11,221 bases of DNA from JADHUC01 sp964617665 (GCA_964617665.1 CAZUAH010000461.1:1-11221), one strand, 5' to 3'. Numbered from the stretch's first letter, positions 1-6,472 are shown. The notes: generated from the sequence alone by a model not told the origin. A program made the numbers and translations.

Positions 1-348
1 GTCAAGGCGATTGTAGACGACTATTCGGCCAATCCGTTGTGGCTGCTCCAAGTCTACCTGCCACCAAGGGTTCGGTTTTCGGCCCGTATGGAACGCGTAT
101 TTCCCGTTTTTCACGCCGTCAACCGCACCGGCAGCGTCGGCAAACGTTGGTACCCGTGTCCCTGTGCCACCGAGCGGCATACGCCATGCATCGGCTTGTC
201 TGATCCAGTCGGCTTGGATCTGCTGGCGATGTTCGTTGGCGGAACAGCGCGTGGCTTGTAGAACGACTGTCGAGCCGAACATCAGAATGACGACAGACAC
301 CGCGCCGAACGAAAAACGAATCTGTGGTCGAACCTGTTCCAACGTCAT
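1..348 (-). CDS. Membrane-anchored or secreted protein with F5/8 type C (discoidin-like) domain, 5' part only
   Basis: The first 116 codons of a gene read leftwards from an ATG at 346-348 and stay open to base 1, so the C-terminus lies outside the window. An AAGGAG ribosome site (356-361, minus strand) lies 7 nt before the ATG. Residues 12-31 form one hydrophobic segment (a signal anchor or signal peptide, ending near LQATRC), after a short positively charged start. Residues 75-116 contain AVDGVKNGKYAFHTG, WWQVDL and IGRIVVYNRLD, which match the opening strands of the F5/8 type C/discoidin galactose-binding fold as found in planctomycete secreted proteins. Such domains usually bind carbohydrate or other surface ligands. 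What follows the domain (cytochrome, hydrolase or other) cannot be seen. The gene is divergent from csrA. The domain call is by motif recognition and the specific function is unknown. Confidence 0.75.
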   Translation of the reverse strand, partial: MTLEQVRPQIRFSFGAVSVVILMFGSTVVLQATRCSANEHRQQIQADWIRQADAWRMPLGGTGTRVPTFADAAGAVDGVKNGKYAFHTGRKPNPWWQVDLEQPQRIGRIVVYNRLD

Positions 349-676
349 CGCTCGACTCCTTCAAGTACGAGAGAACGGCTACGGATGATGTGCGTATTCT
401 ACATCCGTTGGTTCTTCATTGCGACAAGACGAGCCACTTAACTCAGCGCTGCCTCGTAGCTTCTCATCAACACATTGAAATCTCTTCTTCCATAACTTCG
501 TGTCAGAGTTACTTGTGAAGCTCTTGGCAGTGTACTAACATAGTTGCACTGAAAGTTTCAGCGCTGGTAGCGGCTAGCCTGTCGGCCGAATGCGTGTTAA
601 GCTTTCATCTCTTGTCTTGGGGCATTTGTTCATATCATCCGTGTTATCATCATGAACCGGTAGAGGAGATTCGAGC
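349..676. promoter_or_regulatory. Divergent intergenic region with clustered dyads, between the discoidin-domain gene and csrA
   Basis: These 328 bases hold no convincing gene; the short ORFs here have no ribosome site or recognisable product. The region must contain the promoters of both flanking genes. The 9-mer TCAGCGCTG, which contains the palindrome CAGCGCTG, occurs twice (443-451 and 558-566). The second copy overlaps another palindrome, CTGAAA-G-TTTCAG (549-561). GGCTAGCC (572-579) is a further palindrome. These could be binding sites for a dimeric regulator, which is an inference. No strong sigma-70 promoter is visible: TTGTCT (612-617) followed by TATCAT (633-638) has only a 15-nt gap. 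Confidence 0.4.
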
Positions 677-859
677 ATGATTGTTATCTCCCGCAGGAAG
701 AATGAGAGTATTGTCATTGGAGACGATATCGAGATCAAAGTAGTCGACATTCGTGAGGACTTGGTAAGGCTCGGAGTCGAAACCCCTGTCGATATGCCGG
801 TTCATCGGAAGGAGGTGTACGAGGCGATTCGCCGCTCGGAACAGACTGCAGAGGGCTAA
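677..859 (+). CDS. csrA: Carbon storage regulator CsrA (RNA-binding translational regulator)
   Basis: The 60-residue protein begins MIVISRRKNESIVIGDDIEI and contains the RLGVETPVDMPVHRKEVYEAI segment typical of CsrA/RsmA, at the usual family length. CsrA dimers bind GGA motifs in mRNA leaders and change translation or stability of the target, commonly of motility, carbon-storage and biofilm genes. The family's strand-1 residues (I2, R6, R7) and the strand-5/helix segment (VHRKEVYEAI) are present. An AGAGGAG ribosome site (662-668) precedes the ATG by 8 nt. It itself contains GGA, so autoregulation is conceivable but not shown. The next gene starts 45 bp downstream in the same direction. No flagellar or fliW gene is visible nearby, so the targets are unknown. 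Confidence 0.95.
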   Translation: MIVISRRKNESIVIGDDIEIKVVDIREDLVRLGVETPVDMPVHRKEVYEAIRRSEQTAEG

Positions 860-904
860 GGCCGCCGCTCAGACGCCGCCTGGTTCTATCAAGGAATCGC
901 ACCG

Positions 905-2455
905 ATGATTGCGAGCATGCAAACGGCTTCGCTTGCCGGGCTGTTCGCGCACATTCTCCTCACAGGGATCCTGTTGGCGGAGCTTCCAAAGGAGCCCGTC
1001 GAAATCGGTTTCCATCCACAATTTCTGTTCGACAATCACATCGTCGACAATCATTGGGCCGTCAAGTACAAACGACAGGCCGTCGGCCGGGTTTTCCATC
1101 CGGCAAAGAAACACCCCGAGAATCCGATTCTTCCAGGTGATAATCCGAGCCACCTGTGGGTCGTGCGAGACCCGGATTCAGGCCTGTTCCGGCTGTACTA
1201 CCAGGCCAACTGTCGCGCGAATGCCGGGCAATCAGCGGACGAGAACCAGGAAACACTTCCCGCGCCGAAAACGAAGGCAAAGGGACGCGCATTTTCCACT
1301 TACATCGCGTATGCCGAATCCACTGACGGCCTCGATTGGGTCAAGCCTGATTTGGACCTGTTCACCTGGCACAAGGCCGAACCGAACAACATTGTTATCG
1401 GCAGGCCAAACATGCCCGAAGTGGAGACGAGTGCTCCGTGTGTCTTGGAGGTTCCCGAAGAAGACAGACGCGGCTATCGCTATCTGATGATGTATCGCGC
1501 GAAGGGCCGAGGTGGCCGCGCGGTCAACGGGATTCGTTTGATCGGGTCGAACGACGGAGTCCATTGGGACCGGGACAGCGACACTCGTATCGCGCATCTC
1601 CACAGCGATTGCCACAATACGATTTCGTTCGATCCGAATCGCGCCGAGTACGTTATGTTCTGTCGGGCCAAGCACATCTTCCGTGCGTGGGGCGACAACA
1701 TGCTGGATACGGGCGCATCGCGGCGAGTTGCACGGTTCACAAGCGACACGTTGTGGACCGATTGGCTTGCGAAACAAAAGCCGCAGACGGTACTGGTGCC
1801 GGACGAAATCGACAGCGCTACTCATTTCAATTTCTTCTACGGCATGCCAACTCGCTACTGGGCCGGTATCTACTGGGGATTCCTCCAACCGTTTCGGATG
1901 AACGACTTCGTCTACTCGGAACTCGTAGTCAGTCGCGACGGTTTTCATTTTCAGCGGCTTCCGGGACGGCCAAAGCTGATCGAGTACGGTCCAGACGGCT
2001 CGTGGGACGACGAGATGATCTTCGCTTGCCCTTCGTGGATCGAAGTCGGCGACCAGTGGTGGATCTACTACAACGGCTGGGACGGTCCCCACGGCACTCC
2101 GGAAAGAAACGGCGCAATCGGACTAGCAAAGATCCGAAAGGAAGGGTTCGTGTCGATGCGCGGTCCGCAAGCCGGAGGCGTCGTTTGCACTCGCGCGATT
2201 CGTTGGCCGGGCGGTGCGCTTGTGGTCAATGCGGACGCGAGTGACGGCATACTGCGAGTCCGCATCAGCGACGAGCAGCGCAAGCCAATTCCCGGCTTCG
2301 ACTACGAGGGCTGCGAGACGCTTCAAGACGACTGCGTCGCCCACGAGGTGATATGGAAAGACCACTCGATGTACGACCTGAAAGGTAAGACGCTTCGGCT
2401 GGAATTCTTCCTGCAAGACGCCGACCTGTACACTTTTCGCGCTTCTCAGAATTGA
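905..2455 (+). CDS. Secreted GH32/43-like five-bladed propeller protein (putative glycoside hydrolase)
   Basis: A 516-residue protein with an N-terminal hydrophobic stretch (residues 8-26, ASLAGLFAHILLTGILLAE) that looks like a signal peptide. The body resembles planctomycete proteins annotated as GH32 N-terminal-like or five-bladed beta-propeller. It has an early QFLFDNHIVD segment (39-48), HPENPIL (70-76), a blade strand FRLYYQ (95-100), YIAYAESTDGLDW (133-145), MMYRAKGRGG (195-204), SNDGVHWDRDSDT (215-227), SWDDEMIFACPSWI (366-379) and WWIYYNGWDG (385-394). After about residue 427 comes a beta-sandwich-like tail ending LKGKTLRLEFFLQDADLYTFRA. This architecture fits processing of an extracellular glycan; the substrate is unknown and the catalytic acids cannot be assigned. 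AAGGA (891-895) lies 9 nt before the chosen ATG. The gene is 45 bp after csrA and may share its transcript. Confidence 0.75.
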   Translation: MIASMQTASLAGLFAHILLTGILLAELPKEPVEIGFHPQFLFDNHIVDNHWAVKYKRQAVGRVFHPAKKHPENPILPGDNPSHLWVVRDPDSGLFRLYYQANCRANAGQSADENQETLPAPKTKAKGRAFSTYIAYAESTDGLDWVKPDLDLFTWHKAEPNNIVIGRPNMPEVETSAPCVLEVPEEDRRGYRYLMMYRAKGRGGRAVNGIRLIGSNDGVHWDRDSDTRIAHLHSDCHNTISFDPNRAEYVMFCRAKHIFRAWGDNMLDTGASRRVARFTSDTLWTDWLAKQKPQTVLVPDEIDSATHFNFFYGMPTRYWAGIYWGFLQPFRMNDFVYSELVVSRDGFHFQRLPGRPKLIEYGPDGSWDDEMIFACPSWIEVGDQWWIYYNGWDGPHGTPERNGAIGLAKIRKEGFVSMRGPQAGGVVCTRAIRWPGGALVVNADASDGILRVRISDEQRKPIPGFDYEGCETLQDDCVAHEVIWKDHSMYDLKGKTLRLEFFLQDADLYTFRASQN

Positions 2456-2456
2456 C

Positions 2457-2477
2457 GACTTCGCGTCTGGCGAAGTC
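2457..2477 (+). terminator. Hairpin just after the propeller gene, possible weak terminator
   Basis: GACTTCG (2457-2463) pairs perfectly with CGAAGTC (2471-2477) around a 7-nt loop, starting 2 nt after the TGA stop. No T-run follows, so it is at best a factor-assisted terminator or an mRNA 3' end stabiliser. The location between convergent genes supports a transcription-ending role. Confidence 0.3.
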
Positions 2478-2506
2478 AGTGTGGCCTCACGACAATCAAC
2501 CGTGAA

Positions 2507-2522
2507 TTCATTGGCCAATGAA
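2507..2522. repeat. 16-bp perfect palindrome overlapping the 3' end of the TM2 gene
   Basis: TTCATTGGCCAATGAA is its own reverse complement and includes most of the stop codon (2508-2510) of the minus-strand TM2 gene. It lies about 30 bp from the hairpin after the convergent propeller gene. It could be a protein-binding site or chance; it partly encodes the last residues FIGQ. Confidence 0.35.
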
Positions 2523-2921
2523 CTCGTCTCGCCCGTTGATCTCGCTTACCTGTCCGTTGAGCGTCCAGAGGTCGAACAAAATCCCCAGACCAATCAGTCC
2601 ACCAGTCAGCAAGAAAATTAGACCGGTGATGATCTTCCCCATGTAGAACCGGTGGACGCCGAACGCGCCAAGAAACGTTAGGAGAATCCAAGCCAAAGTG
2701 TAGTCCAATCGACCCGCTCGATATCGGAAATCCGCTTGTCGATCCATGCTCGGAATCAGAAACAGATCGATTATCCAGCCGATGCCCAGCAGCCCAAACG
2801 TAAAAAACCAAATCGTCCCCGTGATTGGCTTACCATAGTAGAACCGGTGCGCCCCGGTAAAGCCAAACAGCCAGAGGACATAGCCGATAGACTTCAGGTG
2901 TGTGTCGTTGGAATAGGCCAT
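2508..2921 (-). CDS. Membrane protein with two tandem TM2 domains
   Basis: The ATG at 2919-2921 gives 137 residues. A longer start at 3062 would add 47 charged residues with no TM2 relation, so the shorter form is chosen although its ribosome site is weak. The sequence is an internal duplication. Copy 1 (about 8-58) has TGAHRFYYGKPITG (22-35) and a helix ending GWIIDLFLIP. Copy 2 (about 71-121) has FGVHRFYMGKIITG (87-100) and a helix ending GILFDLW. Each copy has the two-helix TM2 layout with the conserved HRFY-x-G motif between helices and an aspartate late in the second helix (D52, D117). Four membrane helices are predicted at about 11-23, 33-56, 75-89 and 97-120. The role of TM2 proteins in bacteria is poorly defined. 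The gene is convergent with the propeller gene. Confidence 0.85.
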   Translation of the reverse strand: MAYSNDTHLKSIGYVLWLFGFTGAHRFYYGKPITGTIWFFTFGLLGIGWIIDLFLIPSMDRQADFRYRAGRLDYTLAWILLTFLGAFGVHRFYMGKIITGLIFLLTGGLIGLGILFDLWTLNGQVSEINGRDEFIGQ

Positions 2922-3120
2922 GATGTCTTGATTTCGCGATATTTCGTTCCACGTACTTGCGACGAAGCACTTCTTGCAGAGCTCTGCCCTAACGCTATTC
3001 GGTCCCGAGCCAACCAATCTTGGCAGACGAAAGCGAGATTCTTGGAAACGGTGTCGCGTCACGGTCCGAAAACTATGCAGTAGCTATTGATGCGCGTTTC
3101 CCCGAATCTCGCAATCAACC

Positions 3121-3162
3121 AAAGAAAAGGGCAAGGCTCCAACTCGGCAGGAGCCTCGCCCT
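3121..3162 (-). terminator. Intrinsic terminator of the VCBS/FG-GAP gene
   Basis: AGGGC-a-AGGCTCC (3128-3140) pairs with GGAGCCT-c-GCCCT (3150-3162) around a 9-nt loop: 12 base pairs with one mismatch. On the minus strand the stem is followed by the T-rich run TTTTCTTT (3121-3128). It begins 36 nt after the stop of the gene at 3198, a canonical position for a Rho-independent terminator. Confidence 0.85.
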
Positions 3163-3197
3163 CTCGTTTCTACAGTTCAAGGACGCCACAACCGGCA

Positions 3198-4448
3198 CTA
3201 TTCAGCTTGAGGCTTCCGCAAGAATAGCCAGACGTAGCCGTGTCGCACCGTTTGGGTACCACTTAGCTCGCGGACCTTCCGGCTGCAGTTGGCGTATTCT
3301 TGGCTCGATTGTTGCAGGCTGTCTCGCAACTCCTGCAGTTCTTTCGCCATTTCTGCCGCTGCCTTCTGCCGCCCTTCATCCGTCTTCGGCTTTTCGGCAT
3401 CCTTGGATGCTCGCTGCAGTTTGAGCATCTTGGCAGAGACCTCGGTACGCTGTACCGATAGCTCGGCGACCTTCTGCTTTGCCTTATCGAGCGACCGTTG
3501 CTCCTCCTCGGTCAACTCGCGATGAATTACCTCGCCGGAACGATCGCCCAGAAGCAGATCGAGTCGCCCGTCCCCGTTGAAATCGGTCGCACATAGCTTG
3601 ACACGAGCGCCCCACATTCCAGGCTTGCGATTCTCGAATCGAAAGCCGAAGCCGCTCTTCTCGACAAGCATCTCGCCAGAGGCGAATTCGGGCTTCTTTG
3701 CGGACCCAATGTTGCGGACCCAATGGGCACTGCCGTCGCTAAATCCTACCAGCAGATCAGCCAAGCCATCGCTGTCCCAATCGGCCACGATCGGTCCAGA
3801 GTTGCTACCGCCCTCCAGTGCAAGATCCAACTTGGTCGGTTCGCCGTAGGCCGGTTCTTTGGCCGTGCCTTCGTTGATGACCACGTACACGTCGCCTTTG
3901 ATGCTGCCCAGCACCAGATCAAAATCGCCGTCGGCGTCCCAGTCGGCCAGGAAAACGGTGGAGGCCTTATCCGCTTTGATTTCCTTTCCGTTGCGGTCCT
4001 TCAGCTTCTCGCCATCCTGGAACGAGCCGTCCGCGTTTCGTCGAAAGAGATACAGTTCGCCTGGATATGATCCCGAAAGCACGTCCAAATCACCGTCCGC
4101 GTCGAAGTCTCCCAACATGGGAGTGAATCCGATGCATCACCCAGCCGGTACGCGACCGGTTTCCGCCCCGCCCTTGAACTGCTCGTAACCGCTGAACTCC
4201 GGCTTCGAGTTCGTGCCATGATTGCGATAGATCCACAACTTGCCGTCTCTGAACTGGCCCACCAAGAGATCGCGCACGCCATCCCCGTCGTAGTCACCCA
4301 TGAACGGAGCGGCATAGCCAATGCCGCCGACATCCAGCGGCTTGCCATCGGCCATTACGTGGACTGGTGCAGCCAATTCGCCCGCCTGGGCCACCATCGC
4401 CCAGACGGCCATGATTGCCGCACCCAGAGAAACCCATGGAAAACGCAT
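3198..4448 (-). CDS. Secreted VCBS/FG-GAP repeat protein with in-frame TGA at codon 104 (candidate selenoprotein)
   Basis: The ATG at 4446-4448 is set by a strong AAGGAGG (4455-4461) with 6-nt spacing. Reading through one TGA (4137-4139) gives 416 residues. Residues 1-22 are a signal peptide ending AQA. Five calcium-binding-type FG-GAP/VCBS motifs follow at 51-64 (GDYDGDGVRDLLVG), 113-126, 168-181, 222-235 and 288-301, suggesting an extracytoplasmic beta-propeller. Residues 311-397 are a charged, probable coiled-coil insertion before a last strand (HGYVWLFLRK). The TGA falls in VPAG-[TGA]-C-IGFTP, where I recall planctomycete relatives having Cys-Cys. The frame is unchanged on both sides, so this is not a frameshift. 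A SECIS-like hairpin follows at once. Alternatives are a recent nonsense mutation or a sequencing error; automatic calling would split this into two genes. The function is unknown. It ends with a good terminator. Confidence 0.7.
4109..4123 (-). promoter_or_regulatory. SECIS-like hairpin downstream of the in-frame TGA
   Basis: On the minus strand CTCCCA (4123-4118) pairs perfectly with TGGGAG (4114-4109) around the loop TGT (4117-4115). The stem begins 13 nt and the loop 19 nt after the TGA at 4137-4139. Bacterial SECIS elements lie inside the coding region just after the UGA, with a short stem, an apical loop roughly 16-37 nt away and a G early in the loop; all three hold here. The lower stem is weak and no clear bulged U is visible, so SelB recognition is inferred. 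Confidence 0.5.
4137..4139 (-). other. In-frame TGA, candidate selenocysteine codon (position 104)
   Basis: The codon is TGA followed by TGC (Cys105). It is the only stop in the 417-codon frame before the terminal stop. The next base is T, a context usually good for termination, which argues mildly against readthrough without a SECIS. A single TGC/TGT to TGA change would produce this state from an ancestral Cys-Cys pair. Confidence 0.6.
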
Positions 4449-4570
4449 GTTCGGCCTCCTTCTCACTTGTGAACAACCGTGAACCTCGAGCGGACGGGAA
4501 CGCCCCATCCAACCAGCAACAAACGACTCAGCACGGTGCTTTCAGGCTTCCTTTACCCTATCACGTCACC

Positions 4571-4589
4571 TCCGATTGGTCCACAATCG
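4571..4589. repeat. Small inverted repeat in the VCBS gene upstream region
   Basis: CCGATT and AATCGG form 6-bp arms around a 7-nt spacer, about 125 bp upstream of the VCBS start and 17 bp beyond the stop of the ORF at 4606. It could be a hairpin at the 3' end of that ORF or an operator. No T-run follows on the minus strand. Apart from this, the 157 bases from 4449 to 4605 show only the ribosome site of the VCBS gene. Confidence 0.25.
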
Positions 4590-4605
4590 GCCCGTAATCG
4601 TACGT

Positions 4606-4824
4606 CTATTCCTTGGCTGCTTTCCGACGGAATCCCTCGCGTATGTGCTCGATGACGGCCTGTGCCGAGTACTCCGCACGCCAGTTGTGTTTCGACTGTT
4701 TGTAGGCCTCCAGCAGAAGCGCTTCGAGGGTTGCTTCCTGGCCTATCGAACCGTGATACGTGCCGACCGTGCGGCCTGGTGCAACGAACTCGACCTTCTC
4801 AATCCTATTGCCGGAACCGTTCAA
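4606..4824 (-). CDS. Unidentified ORF next to the IS3 remnant, possible 3' fragment of an interrupted gene
   Basis: A 72-residue frame, open only from a TTG (4822-4824) with no ribosome site and preceded immediately by an in-frame stop. The composition from about residue 9 onward looks coding: TVGTYHGSIGQEATLEALL, then NWRAEYSAQAVIEHIREGF and a basic tail RRKAAKE. It does not resemble the missing C-terminus of the IS3 transposase in any frame. The likeliest reading is that the true gene began further upstream and only its C-terminal part survives, joined to the transposase remnant near 4805-4815. I do not recognise the family, and it could also be a chance frame. Confidence 0.3.
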   Translation of the reverse strand: MNGSGNRIEKVEFVAPGRTVGTYHGSIGQEATLEALLLEAYKQSKHNWRAEYSAQAVIEHIREGFRRKAAKE

Positions 4825-5275
4825 TCATAATGTTGTCGAAGTAGCGGCCTCGCCCGTCCATGCTGATCCGAACGCCCGACTCCTTCAGGCGACCCGTGAA
4901 TTGATGACTGGTGTACTGACACCCCTGATCCGTGTTGAAGATCTCCGGCTGACAACGCTCCAGGGCACGGTCCAGTGCCGTAACGCAGAACTCCGTGTCG
5001 AGCGTAATCGACAGGTCCCAACTCAGCACGAATCTGCTGTGCCAATCTATCACCGCCGTTAGATAGACAAATCCTCCTTCCAGTCGAATGTACGTGATGT
5101 CGCTGCACCACACCTGATTAGGACGGACGATTGCCAAGCCGCGTAATAGGTATCGGTGCTTCTCATGCTCCTTATTTTTGAGGCTCAAACGCTTCTTCGG
5201 GTAGATCCCCTGCAAACCCAGTTGTTGCATCAAGCGGCGGACGCGATCGCGACACGCCGTCTCGCCTCTTCCCAC
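4805..5275 (-). pseudogene. IS3-family transposase (OrfB-type, DD35E) remnant, truncated at both ends
   Basis: From a GTG at 5273-5275 the frame encodes 156 residues, clearly the middle of an IS3-type integrase-core transposase. Matching segments are CRDRVRRLMQQLGLQGIYPKK (8-28), RPNQVWCSDITYIRLEGGFVYL (51-72), SRFVLSWDLSITLDTEFC (80-97), PEIFNTDQGCQYTS (110-123) and RISMDGRGRYFDNIMIERF (136-154). The catalytic triad is D59, D116 and E152, with exactly 35 residues between the last two. The usual part before the helix-turn-helix-like IYPKK region and OrfA are missing. The frame ends two codons after ERF, where complete relatives continue for about 80 residues (WR..KYEEVYL to the FYNxxRPHQ motif). 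No such sequence appears downstream in any frame. No terminal inverted repeats or target duplication are visible, so this is an inactive remnant. Confidence 0.85.
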
Positions 5276-5298
5276 ATACCACGGACGCGAGCCTCGGC

Positions 5299-5682
5299 AT
5301 GAAACGCAAGAGAGCCAACGAGATGCGACGGTGGTGGCGAGTTCGCTTTTCTCTGCGCTCGCTTTGCATATTCTTTACACTGATCTGTCTGTACTTCGGC
5401 TGTTGGGAAATCACGAAGGAATGGGTCGTGGACGACCTGATGAAGGATCCAAGTCTGCACTGTGAATCGCCAGCCCCATATTTGGTAGTACTCGACGAGG
5501 TTGACTACACCACCTATCGATATGTGCGACGAAGCCACCTCTGTTGTTTTGGCTTGATGGCAAAACTGCCATTCACGCGCCCGTGCCGCGACCATCGGCC
5601 CATTGTCATGGGCGGCGTAGTGCCCCGCATCATAATCCAGGAAGAAGAAGAGTTTGATGGCCTGGGTTACGAGCAGCCGTAG
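5299..5682 (+). CDS. Small planctomycete-type membrane protein with N-terminal RFSLRSL motif
   Basis: A 127-residue protein whose start (basic RRWWRVRFSLRS, then CIFFTLICLYFGCWEI, residues 16-38) matches the membrane-anchor opening of many short, poorly characterised planctomycete proteins. One helix at about 19-37 is followed by a domain of about 85 residues containing PYLVVLDEVDYTTYRYVRRSHLCCFGL, given here by its ends at 60 and 86, and an acidic patch IIIQEEEEFDGL. The ATG at 5299 has no obvious ribosome site. The internal ATG at 5323, preceded by AAGAGAG, gives 119 residues and may be the true start. The gene starts 23 bp from the IS3 remnant on the opposite strand, so its upstream region may have been changed by that insertion. 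The function is unknown. Confidence 0.7.
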   Translation: MKRKRANEMRRWWRVRFSLRSLCIFFTLICLYFGCWEITKEWVVDDLMKDPSLHCESPAPYLVVLDEVDYTTYRYVRRSHLCCFGLMAKLPFTRPCRDHRPIVMGGVVPRIIIQEEEEFDGLGYEQP

Positions 5683-5771
5683 GCTGGCGTCTCTCTGGAA
5701 TCGCGGCGCGACCGAACGCTGGGCGCAATCGGGCCGCGTTCGCCGCTGGGCGAAACCGACTGGATGCCACT

Positions 5772-5783
5772 TTTCTCGAGAAA
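5772..5783. promoter_or_regulatory. 12-bp palindrome upstream of the sigma-factor gene, possible operator
   Basis: TTTCTCGAGAAA is a perfect palindrome about 70 bp before the sigma-factor start, in the 169-bp gap after the small membrane protein. Its position suits a regulator site for the sigma-kinase operon, but no matching promoter elements can be assigned confidently: TTGGCA at 5796-5801 lacks a -10 box at the right distance. Confidence 0.3.
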
Positions 5784-5851
5784 TGCGGCGTTTTCTTGGC
5801 AGTCGTGTCAAATATCGTACGTGGGCTGCGTAATCTCTCGTATTAGGGAAA

Positions 5852-6472
5852 ATGATGGCCGTGACACGACCTCCGGAAACCAGCGACAGCCTGTTGATTC
5901 GCGTGAGCGATTCGAATGATCGCGCGGCGTGGGAGCGGTTTGTCGCAATCTACCGGCCGATGGTTTACCGGATCGGTCGTCGTGCCGGTCTGCAGGACAG
6001 CGACGCGGAAGACCTGGCGCAGGCGGTCATGGAGTCGGTTGCGAAAGCGATCCCGAATTGGGAGAGGGATCCACAGAAGGGAGGCTTTCGTGCTTGGCTG
6101 AATCGCGTGGCGCGGAACGCTCTCGTGAGCATGTTGCGAAGCGGCAAACACAATCTGGCAATCGGCGGCAGTGAGTTTCTGGCGAAATCGATGGCGGTCG
6201 AGGCTCCTACAGAAGAAATCGAAAGAGTCATTGAACAAGAGCATCATCGCAGTCGCTTGCGATGGGCGGCCGAACAAATCCGTCACGAGTTCAAAGAGCA
6301 ATCCTGGCGGGCGTTTTGGCTGACGACTCTCGGCGATTTATCGGTACCAGAGGCGGCAGAGCAGTTGGGGATGTCTACCGGTGCAGTCTATGCGGCGCGC
6401 AGTCGAATCATGCGTCGACTGCAAGACCGAGCTCGGAACGGAGAACCGTTCGAGGAGGAGCAAAATCCATGA
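5852..6472 (+). CDS. ECF-family RNA polymerase sigma factor (kinase-linked planctomycete type)
   Basis: A 206-residue two-domain sigma factor. Region 2 spans about 24-97: AWERFVAIYRPMVYRIGRR, then DAEDLAQAVMESVAKAI, where the DAEDLxQ motif contacts core polymerase, then FRAWLNRVARNALVSMLR for -10 recognition. Region 4 spans about 145-193: FWLTTLGDLSVPEAAEQLG and MSTGAVYAARSRIMRRLQD, a helix-turn-helix for -35 recognition. AGGGAA (5845-5850) is close to the first ATG; the second ATG, one codon later, has better spacing. The stop overlaps the start of the kinase gene (ATGA), so the two are translationally coupled. The expected role is to direct transcription of a small regulon under control of the kinase or its zinc finger. 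Planctomycete ECF groups genetically linked to Ser/Thr kinases are known; the exact group is not assigned here. Confidence 0.9.
   Translation: MMAVTRPPETSDSLLIRVSDSNDRAAWERFVAIYRPMVYRIGRRAGLQDSDAEDLAQAVMESVAKAIPNWERDPQKGGFRAWLNRVARNALVSMLRSGKHNLAIGGSEFLAKSMAVEAPTEEIERVIEQEHHRSRLRWAAEQIRHEFKEQSWRAFWLTTLGDLSVPEAAEQLGMSTGAVYAARSRIMRRLQDRARNGEPFEEEQNP

Noticed and set aside
612..650. Sigma-70 promoter for csrA (TTGTCT/TATCAT or TTGTTC/TATCAT)
   Set aside because: The spacings of 15 and 13 nt are too short for a confident call.
1232..2092. Long antisense frame (286 codons) inside the propeller gene
   Set aside because: It is a shadow of the sense gene, with no ribosome site or recognisable domain.
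2922..3062. Longer start for the TM2 protein at 3062
   Set aside because: The additional residues have no relation to TM2 proteins and look like translated non-coding DNA; the hydrophobic architecture begins right after the ATG at 2921.
3198..4508. Two separate genes, or a frameshifted pseudogene, in the VCBS region
   Set aside because: The two open frames are in register, with only one TGA between them and continuous domain logic, so a frameshift is excluded. An independent start at 4118 has no ribosome site.
5230..5811. Minus-strand frame of 193 codons across the small membrane gene
   Set aside because: It overlaps both the IS3 remnant in another frame and the plus-strand membrane protein, and shows no known motif.
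6262..6468. Kinase starting at 6262 (779 residues)
   Set aside because: The extra 69 residues lie entirely inside the sigma-factor gene in another frame, while the ATG at 6469 has a strong ribosome site and begins the zinc-finger region.
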